Source of the DNA: Paeniglutamicibacter kerguelensis
GTDB lineage: Bacteria; Actinomycetota; Actinomycetes; Actinomycetales; Micrococcaceae
Assembly (NCBI RefSeq): GCF_017876535.1
Contig: NZ_JAGIOF010000001.1
Span: forward strand, 2,604,001-2,668,000
Direction of reading: 5' to 3'
DNA length: 64,000 nucleotides
In this document: one piece after another, positions 14,336 through 22,767 of the stretch
Layout: each line of letters begins with the position of its first letter
Position numbering within the stretch: position 1 is the first letter of the stretch
Made by a program: the position numbers and the translations under genes
The notes under the pieces: generated by a model
The model's input: the letters and a program-made list of their open reading frames with translations, nothing else
Told to the model about the DNA's origin: nothing
Databases searched by the model: none

Positions 14336-14890
14336 TTAGGCTTCTTCGGTGGCGGCTTCGGCAGCAGGTGCCTCGGCCTCGGCAGGTGCTTCAGCAGCGC
14401 CACCGTTTGCTTCTTCGAGCTTTGCGCGCAGTGCTTCGATGGTGCGGGCCGCGGCAGAAGCCGGAGCCTTCAGTACACCAGCAACACGTGCAAGCTGGAA
14501 CTCACGCGACTCAAGTGCTGCCAGAGCGGCAACCTCGGTTGCGTCAAGGGCCTTGCCCTCGAAGTAACCGGTCTTGATGATGAGCTGCTTGTTTTCCTTA
14601 GCAAAATCCGTGAGGCTCTTAGCGGCAGCAACTGCATCGCCCTTAATAAAGGCGATTGCAGTCGGGCCAGCAAGCTGGCCTTCGAATGCATCGATGCCGG
14701 CTTCCTTTGCTGCGATACCAGTCAAGGTGTTCTTCACAACCGCGTACTTGGTCTCCTGACCAAGTGAGCGGCGAAGCTGCTTGAGCTGCGCAACAGTAAG
14801 CCCACGGTATTCGGTCAGGACAGCGGCGGTCGACTCCTTGAAGTCGGCGGTGATTTCCTCTACTGCGGAAACCTTAGTCGGCGTTGCCAT
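14336..14890 (-). CDS. rplJ: 50S ribosomal protein L10
   Basis: Base of the L7/L12 stalk; binds 23S rRNA and, in many bacteria, its own leader. It has 184 residues from ATG 14890 ([17 protein letters not shown]), preceded by GGAAGGAG seven bases away. [18 protein letters not shown] is the typical RNA-binding block. The tail is Ala/Glu-rich as in actinobacteria. The longer in-frame ATG at 14953 reads through the leader terminator and is rejected. Confidence 0.97.
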   Translation of the reverse strand: MATPTKVSAVEEITADFKESTAAVLTEYRGLTVAQLKQLRRSLGQETKYAVVKNTLTGIAAKEAGIDAFEGQLAGPTAIAFIKGDAVAAAKSLTDFAKENKQLIIKTGYFEGKALDATEVAALAALESREFQLARVAGVLKAPASAAARTIEALRAKLEEANGGAAEAPAEAEAPAAEAATEEA

Positions 14891-15094
14891 AACACTCCTT
14901 CCGGGGTATAGATCTGATACCAGTCGATCTGACCCGGCCAGGAGTACTGACATAAAAAACGCCCCATGCAGGATGCACGGGGCGGAAAGAACGCACTAAA
15001 AATGCGGAAAATTCACTTCGTTCACCTGCGCAGGTCGTCCTTTGTGGGACTTTCGGAGCCTCACTACATAAGCAGCTAATCTCGACCGACGGTC
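14891..15094 (-). ncRNA. L10 leader (rplJL 5' regulatory RNA)
   Basis: About 200 nt upstream of rplJ on the minus strand. It contains a purine-rich segment AAAGGACGACCTGCGCAGG typical of L10 leaders and ends in a strong hairpin with a six-U run. In the family, binding of L10(L12)4 to the leader represses rplJL. Family membership is judged from position and sequence; the exact secondary structure was not computed. A -10-like TGTAAT (15106-15101) suggests transcription starts near 15094. Confidence 0.65.
14953..14984 (-). terminator. attenuator-like intrinsic terminator in the L10 leader
   Basis: The arms CGCCCCGTGCA and TGCATGGGGCG pair (one G-U) around a 3-nt loop and are followed immediately by six T on the minus strand, 60 bp before the rplJ start. 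A terminator inside a leader implies attenuation or deliberate partial readthrough of rplJL. Confidence 0.8.
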
Positions 15095-15383
15095 TTCGGT
15101 ATTACAAGCCTAACAGCGCCGCAACGGAAGAACCAAATCGAGGCATCTCCCGCCCATTCAGCACCTTGCCCGGCAGGCAACACCCGCACTGGAGGGAGCT
15201 AGCGCGGCACGCACGCCCGGCACACGGTGGAGCAGCGCTGCCCTGCGGGTTCCCCGCACCATCCCAATGCCTCAAGAACACAAACCACGCCATCCCTGCA
15301 ACACGATGTCCCCAGGCGGAAACAACATTGCCACTCAAGGTTCGCGGGGACCTGCCCCGAGAGCCGCAGCCTTGCCAGCGGTT

Positions 15384-15557
15384 TTTAAAAAGAGCAAAAC
15401 CCCGGTTCCGTAACTTGGGGGATAACGGAAGCGGGGTTCTGCGGAAGCGGCAATGCAACTTGGGGGAACGCATTGCCGCACTAAGTGTTTACGACGGGGC
15501 TTGGGGTCTCCGTCAAAAACACTGGTGATTAGATCACCGGTCACAACTAGGTTGCAA
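15384..15557 (-). ncRNA. structured small RNA resembling the 6C RNA family
   Basis: Four consecutive hairpins are encoded within about 150 bp. Read on the minus strand, two of them (15479-15447 and 15438-15398) carry 13-nt loops sharing the 11-nt core TCCCCCAAGTT. A third (15523-15484) has ACCCCAAG in its loop, and a fourth (15543-15518) is a short stem. The last C-loop hairpin is followed by TTTTGCTCTTTTT, an intrinsic terminator. Paired C-rich loops and a terminal stem are the hallmark of the actinobacterial 6C RNA, although its loops usually have six or more C. A TTGTGT/TAGGCT promoter with a 16-bp spacer lies just upstream. Confidence 0.65.
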
Positions 15558-15564
15558 CGAAATA

Positions 15565-15592
15565 AGCCTATCAGCAATGCTTTCGGACACAA
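15565..15592 (-). promoter_or_regulatory. candidate promoter of the 6C-like RNA
   Basis: On the minus strand TTGTGT (15592-15587) and TAGGCT (15570-15565) are separated by 16 bp, placing the start near 15558, just before the first hairpin. Assigned by eye. Confidence 0.45.
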
Positions 15593-15607
15593 GGTGTTGG
15601 GGTAGCC

Positions 15608-15657
15608 AAAATTGACAGATCGGGCCTTGCCTGACAGGCAAAGAAAATTGACAGGTC
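15608..15657. repeat. palindrome flanked by direct repeats upstream of the small RNA
   Basis: The 11-mer AAAATTGACAG occurs twice, about 37 bp apart (15608-15618 and 15645-15655), flanking a perfect palindrome TTGCCTG-A-CAGGCAA (15627-15641). This lies 20-60 bp upstream of the small-RNA promoter, a plausible activator or repressor position. Confidence 0.4.
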
Positions 15658-15659
15658 AT

Positions 15660-16240
15660 CTTTTTTTGCGACAAGACCCCAAGTCAGCATGTGGATGGCC
15701 GGAATCCTGCATCCTACGGAATGCGTGTTCGAAGTCTCACTTGGTTGATCAATTCGATTCCCTAAAGGGGAAATATTATGCCGTCAAATCGTTCGGCAAG
15801 CCGTGCATTGTCAAGTGTTGGCTAAGTCCGTCCAGGACTTTGCGCCGCGTCGTTGCTGCGGGTGCCGAGGGCTTGCATTCCAAGATCAGGTCCAGGCCCA
15901 GGGAGACCACCTCCGCGATGCCCGGCAAGAGCAGTCCAATCCCGCAGTTGTTGACATCGGGCTGTGGGTTGCGCCCATCACCACGACTGGAAAATGGCCT
16001 CCAACGGGCCGCTCATTTACCGTGGCAAGCGCACATTCGGCGGCGCAGGGCCGCCCCTGCGGGAGAAATATCGTAGAGAACACGAAGGCAGGTACGTGGA
16101 TAGTCGCTAAAGATGAAGAATCCCCAACCATCACCACATACCGGAACGTTGTCTGCCATGTCACGGGAACCCGAACCGCCCCATCGATTTGGGGATGAAC
16201 GGTCGTTGACCGCCATGCGCGCCGGCGATTCACTCGTGGT
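15660..16240. other. gene-free stretch with degenerate coding sequence
   Basis: No intact gene is visible. On the minus strand near 15790-15990 a reading frame gives a protein-like tail (LLLPGIAEVVSLGLDLILEC, ending in a stop near 15780), but it cannot be joined to a start without frameshifts. I could not assign a family. It may be the remnant of a gene that neighboured the decayed narG. Confidence 0.35.
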
Positions 16241-16299
16241 GAATCACACCACTGTCACCATCACTGCCATCAACAAATGTGCTTGGAGAAACCCGCTTG

Positions 16300-17100
16300 A
16301 GGCCGTCCGACACCGGCCAGCATGCGGCATTGGCGGTGCAGCGTCGATTCTTGCCAAAGCCGGCGGCCAATCATAGTCAAAATTGGTGCTGTCCGCGTAG
16401 CCAGCGCCGAAGGAACCGCCATGTCCCTGCTGGCGGGTCTCAACCATCCGGTGGGTGTCCGATGCGGGGTCAACGACACGTTCTAGTCTCACATGACCGG
16501 GCAGATCGATCCACCACCAGCCACCCGGCCCCGGCACGTCGTTCTGGTGACTGAAGATCTGCGGGTTGGCCATCGATATGGCGGGGATCGGCGAAAAGCC
16601 TGCGATCCGGTTGGGGTCGCATTCCTTGATGGTGTTCCATGCGCCAAGGAGGCCATTTCCACGGCCTTCTCGCAGCCGGAGCGCACCAGTCCACCCTTGC
16701 CGCGGGTAGGTCGGCATCAGGCCAGGGTCCCCGTGCTGAAGGCAATCGCGTCGAAGTCCGGCACGGGCCCTTCCATCCGCGCCTTGCCCGCTTGCAATTC
16801 GAGCAGCACGCCTCGCACGTAGCCAGAGGGCGCCCACGTGGGTGAGCGGATAAACCAGGAACTAGCGGCCCGCGGATGCTCCGTGAGGCCGCAGTTCGGG
16901 CCTGTCTGCCCCGCCACGGAAAGTTGGACTGCCATGAGTCCCGGGTGATGATGCCAGCCGTGCTCTTCAACGTCCAGGAACTATCCCTGTGCCGTTCACG
17001 CCGGGGTGCAACGGCCGCCCCGGTCGTGCTTCCACCGCTCGCGGGAAGTTTCCCGGCGTGTAAGGAACCTTCCGACGCTCGACGGCGCGCAGTGGGGTGG
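16300..17100 (-). pseudogene. narG: decayed nitrate reductase alpha subunit (narG) fragment
   Basis: Several minus-strand frames together recapitulate the N-terminal third of NarG in the correct order: a WKHDR/GVNGTG segment like the family RW.HDKVVRSTHGVNCTG; GQTGPNCGLTEHPRAASSWF like GPD.P.YEPRGCPRGASFSW; SGYVRGVLLEL; AWNTIKECDPNRIAGFSPIP; then QNDVP, DTHRMVETR and YADSTNF. At least two frameshifts, in-frame stops and two deletions (for example between GFSPIPAISM and the QNDVP segment) destroy it. No narH/J/I is visible. The Fe-S cysteine of GVNCTGSC is lost. It marks former respiratory nitrate reduction in this lineage. Confidence 0.75.
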
Positions 17101-17134
17101 AGAATCGTTGGCCGGGTTGCCCTGTAGCGGTCAC

Positions 17135-17182
17135 AAAAAACCGCAGGCCCGGATCCCCCGCAAAGGGGATCCGGGCCTGCGG
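17135..17182 (-). terminator. intrinsic terminator after rplA
   Basis: A perfect 18-bp stem with a 6-nt loop lies 17 bp past the rplA stop and is followed on the minus strand by TTTTTTG. It ends the secE-nusG-rplK-rplA transcript. Confidence 0.92.
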
Positions 17183-17199
17183 TGAAGTTGAAGCGCTAT

Positions 17200-17907
17200 T
17201 TAGGCTTCGGTAACCACGCGGGTCACGTTCGAGTCAACGGCAATGCCGGGACCGAAGGTGGTTGCAATGGTTGCCTTCGAGATGTAGCGGCCCTTGGAGG
17301 AAGAAGGCTTCAAACGAAGAACCTCGTCCAGTGCTGCTGCGTAGTTCTCGGTCAGCTTCTGGGCATCGAAGGAAACCTTGCCGATGATGAAGTGCAGGTT
17401 CGAGTGCTTGTCGACGCGGAAGTCGATCTTGCCACCCTTGATGTCGTTGACAGCCTTGGCGACGTCCATGGTCACGGTGCCGGTCTTCGGGTTCGGCATC
17501 AGGTTACGGGGACCCAAGACCTTACCCAAACGGCCAACCTTGCCCATGAGGTCAGGGGTAGCAACTGCTGCGTCGAAGTCGGTCCAGCCGCCGGCGATCT
17601 TGGCGATCAGGTCGTCCGAGCCAACGAAGTCGGCGCCGGCTGCGATTGCAGCTTCAGCCTTGTCACCGTTTGCGAAAACGAGGACGCGGGCGGTCTTACC
17701 GGTGCCGTGCGGCAGGATAACGGTGCCGCGGACCATCTGGTCAGCCTTGCGAGGGTCAACGCCCAAGCGGAAAGCAACCTCAACGGTCTCGTCAGCCTTC
17801 GAGGAAGCGATTTCCTTGGCCAAGGCGATTGCCTCGGTCGGTGCGTAAACCTTGTCGGCTTCGATCTTAGCCGCGGCGGCTACGTATGCTTTGCTGCGCT
17901 TTGCCAT
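17200..17907 (-). CDS. rplA: 50S ribosomal protein L1
   Basis: Ribosomal L1-stalk protein, 235 residues, beginning [19 protein letters not shown]. The [23 protein letters not shown] RNA-binding block is present around residues 127-145 ([20 protein letters not shown]). It follows rplK by 162 bp, long enough to hold a translational control site, though none was identified. Last gene before a strong terminator. Confidence 0.98.
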   Translation of the reverse strand: MAKRSKAYVAAAAKIEADKVYAPTEAIALAKEIASSKADETVEVAFRLGVDPRKADQMVRGTVILPHGTGKTARVLVFANGDKAEAAIAAGADFVGSDDLIAKIAGGWTDFDAAVATPDLMGKVGRLGKVLGPRNLMPNPKTGTVTMDVAKAVNDIKGGKIDFRVDKHSNLHFIIGKVSFDAQKLTENYAAALDEVLRLKPSSSKGRYISKATIATTFGPGIAVDSNVTRVVTEA

Positions 17908-18069
17908 CTGCTTTTTCTCCTTATGCAGTCGTGGTCATGTATGGGTCGCGCGCGACCCTGCCACTTGCGATCGGGTGTCCACCAAATGATGAAAATATCC
18001 CGGTCGTCTTGTTTGTTATGGGGGTGCGTTTCCGGTTGAACCGGGCGCGCGGGGTGTAGCGGGGGCTAA

Positions 18070-18501
18070 TTAGCCAGCTACGGTGATGCCCATGGAACGG
18101 GCGGTGCCGGCGATGATCAGGGCAGCAGCCTTGATGTCGTTGGCGTTGAGATCTTCCATCTTGGCGGTGGCGATCTCTTCAACCTGAGCCTGGGTCAGGT
18201 TTGCAACCTTGACGGTGTGCGGGGTAGCGGAACCCTTGGCAACGCCTGCAGCCTTCTTGATGAGCTCGGCTGCCGGAGGAGTCTTGGTGATGAAGGTGAA
18301 GGAACGGTCTTCGTAGACAGTAATTTCAACCGGAATCACGTTACCGCGCTGCGACTCAGTCGCTGCGTTGTAAGCCTTGCAGAATTCCATGATGTTGACG
18401 CCGTGCTGACCAAGCGCCGGGCCGATCGGAGGTGCCGGGTTGGCGGCGCCTGCCTGGATCTGCAGCTTGATGAGTCCGGTGACCTTTTTCTTGGGGGCCA
18501 T
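18070..18501 (-). CDS. rplK: 50S ribosomal protein L11
   Basis: GTPase-associated-centre protein, target region of thiostrepton. It has 143 residues from ATG 18501 ([20 protein letters not shown]), with GAAGGA upstream. The proline-rich [13 protein letters not shown] element is present. An in-frame ATG 36 bp upstream is not supported by the family N-terminus. Confidence 0.98.
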   Translation of the reverse strand: MAPKKKVTGLIKLQIQAGAANPAPPIGPALGQHGVNIMEFCKAYNAATESQRGNVIPVEITVYEDRSFTFITKTPPAAELIKKAAGVAKGSATPHTVKVANLTQAQVEEIATAKMEDLNANDIKAAALIIAGTARSMGITVAG

Positions 18502-18633
18502 GTCGGGTCCTTCTTCTTTTGCGTTGCCCCGTTGCACAGGAGCGTGCCTCGGGGGGTTGACCGCCGTGGCGCGGCGGCCGAGTCATGCCGTTTTCCCGGT
18601 AAAGCAAACCGGGAAAGGCACGAAGACTAGATG

Positions 18634-19389
18634 TTACTGGATTTTGGTGACCTGGCTGAACGACAGGGTAACCGGGGTTTCGCGCTCGAAGATCGAAACC
18701 AGCACCACGAGGGTGGAGGATTCCAGCTTGATCTCGCTGATCGTTGCCGGCAGGGTCTCGAACGGACCGTCGTTGACGATAACCGATTCGCCAACCTCGA
18801 AGTCAACGGTGACCTCGGTGATCGGGGCGCGGCCCGGCTTCATGCTGGCTGCTTCTTCTTCGCTGACGATCGTATGCTCGAGCATCGAGAAGACTTCCTC
18901 GAGGCGCAGCGGGTCCGGGTTGTGGGCGTTGCCAACGAAGCCGGTGACACCGGGGGTGTGACGAACGGCACCCCAGGAGGCATCGGTCAATTCCATGCGG
19001 ACCAGGACGTAGCCGGGGATGCGAACACGACGCACGATCTTGCGCGTGGTGTTCTTGATCTCCACGACCTCTTCCACCGGGACCTGGATTTCATAAATGA
19101 ATTCTTCCATGCCCAGAGTCTGGATGCGGGTTTCGAGGTTCACCTTGACGCGGTTTTCGTAACCTGCGTAGGAGTGGATGACGTACCAGTCACCGGGCTG
19201 ACGACGCAGCTTGGTGCGGAATTCTTCGATGGGATCGACGGCCGGGGTTTCCGCGGCTGCTGCATCTTCAGGAGCCTGCTCGGCGTCCTCGGAAACGACG
19301 GAATCGGTCGACACCTCTTCGGTATCGACCTCTGCTGCCTGACCCTCAAGTTCTTCGATGGCCTGCGGTTCGAGTTCCTGATCGGACAC
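18634..19389 (-). CDS. nusG: transcription termination/antitermination protein NusG
   Basis: Binds the RNA polymerase clamp and couples it to Rho or ribosomes. It has 251 residues. An acidic, low-complexity N-terminal extension (about residues 1-65), usual in actinobacteria, precedes the NGN domain ([17 protein letters not shown]) and a C-terminal KOW domain ([21 protein letters not shown]). Between secE and rplK. Confidence 0.97.
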   Translation of the reverse strand: MSDQELEPQAIEELEGQAAEVDTEEVSTDSVVSEDAEQAPEDAAAAETPAVDPIEEFRTKLRRQPGDWYVIHSYAGYENRVKVNLETRIQTLGMEEFIYEIQVPVEEVVEIKNTTRKIVRRVRIPGYVLVRMELTDASWGAVRHTPGVTGFVGNAHNPDPLRLEEVFSMLEHTIVSEEEAASMKPGRAPITEVTVDFEVGESVIVNDGPFETLPATISEIKLESSTLVVLVSIFERETPVTLSFSQVTKIQ

Positions 19390-19446
19390 TGCGGTTCCTG
19401 CTTTCTGTTACTGGTTCACCAGAAATATGGGGCGAATCGTCTCGGC

Positions 19447-19713
19447 TTACTTTTCGGCCGGGTTGGTGAAGAGCCAAATAGATCCGTTGCCGAACACGAA
19501 GTCCAGGGCGGAAATGATGACCATCATCAACACGACGAAGCCGATGACCACTAGCGTGTAGTTCACCAGTTCGCTGCGAGTCGGCGTAACGACCTTCTTC
19601 AGCTCAGAAATCATCTGGCGGAAGAACAGGGCAATTCCAGCGAAGAAACCTGCCTTGGCCGGCTTCTTGTTGCGCCCTGCGCCGTGCGAATCGCTCGCAG
19701 TCGTTTCAGTCAC
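19447..19713 (-). CDS. secE: preprotein translocase subunit SecE
   Basis: Small essential clamp of the SecYEG channel. It has 88 residues with one C-terminal transmembrane segment (NYTLVVIGFVVLMMVIISALDF interrupted by charge only at its ends) after the amphipathic LFFRQMISELKKVVTPTRSE helix characteristic of the family. It lies 57 bp upstream of nusG and downstream of tRNA-Trp. Confidence 0.96.
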   Translation of the reverse strand: MTETTASDSHGAGRNKKPAKAGFFAGIALFFRQMISELKKVVTPTRSELVNYTLVVIGFVVLMMVIISALDFVFGNGSIWLFTNPAEK

Positions 19714-19829
19714 CGGTTCCTCGTTTCAGATTATGCCAATTGAAACAATCACGGTGTGCCGCAGTCGTATCGACCACGACACACCGTGACGTGAATTTCG
19801 CCGAGCAATCCAGAATGATTGCTACTGCG

Positions 19830-19902
19830 CAGGGCAGACAGGACTCGAACCTGCAACCTGCGGTTTTGGAGACCGCTGCGCTACCAATTGCGCCACTACC
19901 CT
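19830..19902 (-). tRNA. tRNA-Trp (anticodon CCA)
   Basis: A 73-nt cloverleaf on the minus strand. The acceptor arms AGGGTAG/CTGCCCT pair with one wobble, the D-loop reads AATTGGTAG, the anticodon stem-loop GCGGTCTCCAAAACCGC carries CCA, and the T-arm reads GCAGGTTCGAGTCCTGT. The discriminator is G and the 3' CCA is not encoded. tRNA-Trp directly upstream of secE is a common actinobacterial arrangement. Confidence 0.96.
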
Positions 19903-20070
19903 TCGAGTTCAGAACTCGTTCGGCCACTCAAGCCGCTAGCAACTTGGGTGATCTAGATGTTTTCCAACACCGAGGATCAAGTTTACGCATGGAATGGGTC
20001 GATTGTCGAACTGAGAACCACTTCCCCGTGTTTTCAAGGGTTTTCGGGCCTCCCTGTTAGGTTTATTGAC

Positions 20071-20649
20071 ATGCCTTCTTCCAAAACGGGGTCCATTCGC
20101 TACGAGCGCGCCAGTGCGTTGATTCTCTTGGTCTTTGCCGGAGGCTCGATCCTCGATGCGATTTTCGGCATTGCGCACCTTGCCGGGTCGTTCGGCTTCT
20201 GGCCCATCCAGTTCATGGCCGCAGCCATCCCTCTGCTCATCGCCACGGGCACGTGGGTTGCCCTGCGGAATCAGAAGGAACTTTCCGGAGCCTGCTTCAT
20301 CATGTTCGCAGTGGCGTTCCCTGTCTGGTTCGTGGAGATCGCTTCCGTCATTCCGGTCAGCTGGTATCTGGGGGCCGGGCTGGTCATGTGGTCGATGAGG
20401 CTGGGCCAGAACCTGCTCATGTGGGTTGGCACCAGCCTGCTGGTGCTGGCGGCGGGCGCACAGTTCCACCTGATCAATTACACCGGGGCAATGTACCTGC
20501 CGTTTGTCATCACGGTCCCCGTCTTCCTGTGCGTGGCCGCGTACTTCCAGTGGCACCAGGTTCGTGCCCAAGCCCAGGAAATCGACCTGGATGCGCAGGA
20601 AAAAGCCGAGCTGCACCTCAAGCGCTACGGCCGGCTGCCCAACGAGTAG
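20071..20649 (+). CDS. multi-pass membrane protein of unknown function
   Basis: The predicted 192-residue protein (MPSSKTGSIRYERASALILL) has about five hydrophobic segments, then a charged C-terminal tail (QEIDLDAQEKAELHLKRYG). The first methionine after the AT-rich spacer was chosen because the 38 residues upstream (from 19957) look non-coding. No enzyme motif is visible and I do not recognise the family. It sits between tRNA-Trp and the aminotransferase gene. Confidence 0.7.
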   Translation: MPSSKTGSIRYERASALILLVFAGGSILDAIFGIAHLAGSFGFWPIQFMAAAIPLLIATGTWVALRNQKELSGACFIMFAVAFPVWFVEIASVIPVSWYLGAGLVMWSMRLGQNLLMWVGTSLLVLAAGAQFHLINYTGAMYLPFVITVPVFLCVAAYFQWHQVRAQAQEIDLDAQEKAELHLKRYGRLPNE

Positions 20650-20790
20650 TCCCCTCCCCCGCGCGAGGTGCATGAAACGCCTGCGGGGAACCGCGTGTCG
20701 CATTGGGTGAATTAGTAGTTCCAACAGGCTTGGCGCACTAAGCTGAAATCACACACCCCCAAATCACCTCCCCTTCCAGGAAGCGACGAC

Positions 20791-21990
20791 ATGTCACGCA
20801 TTTCCCGACGTATCGGGTCCATCGCAGAATCCGCAACTTTGGCCGTAGACGCAAAGGCCAAGGCCCTGAAAGCCGCCGGACGCCCGGTCATCGGCTTCGG
20901 CGCAGGCGAACCGGATTTCGCCACCCCCGACTACATCGTTGAAGCAGCAATCGCAGCGGCACGCAATCCCCAGTACCACCGCTACTCCCCCGCAGCCGGC
21001 CTGCCGGAACTGCGCGCAGCGATCGCGGAAAAGACAATGCGCGACTCCGGCTACAAGCTGGATGCGTCCCAGGTGCTTGTCACCAACGGCGGCAAGCAGG
21101 CCGTGTACAACGCCTTTGCCACGTTGCTGGATCCGGGAGACGAAGTCATCCTCCCGTCCCCGTACTGGACCACTTACCCCGAAGCCATACGCTTGGCCGG
21201 CGGCGTCCCGGTAGAAGTCTTTGCCGGCCCCGAGCAGGGCTACAAGGTCACCATCGACCAGCTCGAAGCTGCGGTGACCGAGAAGACCAAGGTGTTGCTC
21301 TTCGTGTCCCCGTCGAACCCGACAGGCGCCGTGTACTCCCCGGAACAGGTTGCCGAAGTGGGCCGCTGGGCCGCGTCGAAGGACCTGTGGGTCATCACCG
21401 ACGAAATCTACGAACACCTCACCTACGACGACGCGGTGTTCACCTCGATCGCCACCGCCGCCCCGGAACTTGGCGACAAGGTCATCATCCTCAATGGTGT
21501 GGCCAAGACCTATGCCATGACCGGTTGGCGCGTGGGATGGATGGCGGGCCCGCTGGATGTCATCAAGGCCGCAACCAACCTGCAGTCGCACGCCACCTCA
21601 AACGTCTCGAACGTCTCGCAGATCGCGGCCCTGGCCGCAGTTTCCGGCCCGCTGGATGCCGTCGCAGAAATGCGCACCGCGTTTGACCGCCGCCGCAAGG
21701 CCATGGTTTCGGCATTGAACGCCATCGACGGCGTGAACTGCCCGACCCCGGAGGGTGCGTTCTACGCGTACTCGGATGTCCGTGGCCTGCTCGGCCGCGA
21801 AATCCGCGGCATTGTCCCGGCCACCTCGGCCGAGCTTGCCGCACTGATCCTTGAGCAGGCAGAGGTTGCAGTGGTCCCGGGCGAGGCCTTCGGCCCCTCG
21901 GGCTACATCCGCATGTCCTACGCCCTGGGCGATGAGGACCTGGCCGAGGGCGTCGGCCGCCTGGCGGCACTGCTGGGCGAAGCGAAGTAA
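20791..21990 (+). CDS. class I PLP-dependent aminotransferase (aspartate aminotransferase type)
   Basis: A 399-residue fold-type I aminotransferase. It shows [13 protein letters not shown] near the N-terminus, [33 protein letters not shown] and the PLP lysine in [16 protein letters not shown], with the C-terminal arginine region [10 protein letters not shown]. These features match the Ib aspartate/prephenate aminotransferases; the substrate is most likely aspartate/2-oxoglutarate. The ATG follows a purine-rich AGGAAG. Followed by a strong terminator. Confidence 0.92.
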   Translation: MSRISRRIGSIAESATLAVDAKAKALKAAGRPVIGFGAGEPDFATPDYIVEAAIAAARNPQYHRYSPAAGLPELRAAIAEKTMRDSGYKLDASQVLVTNGGKQAVYNAFATLLDPGDEVILPSPYWTTYPEAIRLAGGVPVEVFAGPEQGYKVTIDQLEAAVTEKTKVLLFVSPSNPTGAVYSPEQVAEVGRWAASKDLWVITDEIYEHLTYDDAVFTSIATAAPELGDKVIILNGVAKTYAMTGWRVGWMAGPLDVIKAATNLQSHATSNVSNVSQIAALAAVSGPLDAVAEMRTAFDRRRKAMVSALNAIDGVNCPTPEGAFYAYSDVRGLLGREIRGIVPATSAELAALILEQAEVAVVPGEAFGPSGYIRMSYALGDEDLAEGVGRLAALLGEAK

Positions 21991-22004
21991 GCAGGTTCTG
22001 GACA

Positions 22005-22058
22005 AACGATCGTGGCCGGCAATCTCCTCACGGAGGTTGCCGGCCACGATCGTTTTCC
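22005..22058 (+). terminator. intrinsic terminator after the aminotransferase
   Basis: A perfect 18-bp stem (22005-22022 with 22037-22054) whose 14-nt loop can itself pair CTCC with GGAG, followed by TTTCC. It lies 14 bp after the aminotransferase stop and converges on the response-regulator gene, which it may also serve. Confidence 0.85.
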
Positions 22059-22104
22059 GGGCATTGGCGGCCCGTGACGGCCGGGCCGACCCCCGGCGAG
22101 GGTG

Positions 22105-22767
22105 CTAGAGAATCCGCCTGTCCACTGCCCAACGGGTCAATTCGTGGCGGTTGGAGAGCTGCAGCTTGCGCAACACGCTCGAGACGTGGGTTTCAACCGT
22201 CTTGACGGAGATGAAAAGGTCCTTGGCCACTTCTTTGTAGCTGTAGCCCCGGGCGATCAGCCTCATCACCTCGAGTTCGCGGGCGCTGAGAAGGTCAAGT
22301 TCCTCATCGGCGCTGATGGCCGCCTGGGTGCCGAACGCGTCCAGCACGAACCCCGCAAGCCGCGGGGAAAAAACGGCGTCCCCGCCAGCGACCCTTTCCA
22401 CTGCATCGGAGATTTCCCGGCCGGAGATCGACTTGGTGACATAGCCGCGCGCACCGGCCCGGATGACCGTGACAACGTCCTCGGCGGCATCCGAAACGCT
22501 CAGGGCCAGGAACTTCACGCTGGAGAACATGTCGGCGCAGCCTGCCAGCACCTCGGCACCTCCCCCGCCGCGGCCACCCGGCAGGTGCACGTCCAGCAAC
22601 ACCACTGCCGGTGCGTGTTGGTGCACGGCGGCGATCGCCTCCGCGACGGTGGCGGCCTCCGCGACCACGCGGATGCGTTGGTCAAGGTCTGCCTTCAGTC
22701 CCGAACGGAAGATGGCGTGGTCATCGACCACCACCACGTCAATGGGTGTGAATGCCTGGTCAGTCAT
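22105..22767 (-). CDS. two-component response regulator, NarL/LuxR family
   Basis: A 220-residue DNA-binding response regulator. The receiver domain shows VVVVDDHAIF, the phospho-acceptor aspartate in VVLLDVHLPG and the conserved lysine in GYVTKSISG. The C-terminal LuxR-type HTH reads LSARELEVMRLIARGYSYKE...KTVETHVSSVLRKL. The ATG at 22767 has AAGGA five bases upstream and overlaps the kinase stop (ATGACTGA), so it is coupled to the kinase. The PspC-domain kinase partner suggests an envelope-stress role. Confidence 0.92.
   Translation of the reverse strand: MTDQAFTPIDVVVVDDHAIFRSGLKADLDQRIRVVAEAATVAEAIAAVHQHAPAVVLLDVHLPGGRGGGGAEVLAGCADMFSSVKFLALSVSDAAEDVVTVIRAGARGYVTKSISGREISDAVERVAGGDAVFSPRLAGFVLDAFGTQAAISADEELDLLSARELEVMRLIARGYSYKEVAKDLFISVKTVETHVSSVLRKLQLSNRHELTRWAVDRRIL

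Noticed and set aside
19957..20070. 38-residue N-terminal extension of the membrane protein after tRNA-Trp
   Set aside because: The extension is polar, lacks a ribosome site and lies in AT-richer intergenic DNA; the methionine at 20071 begins the structured part.
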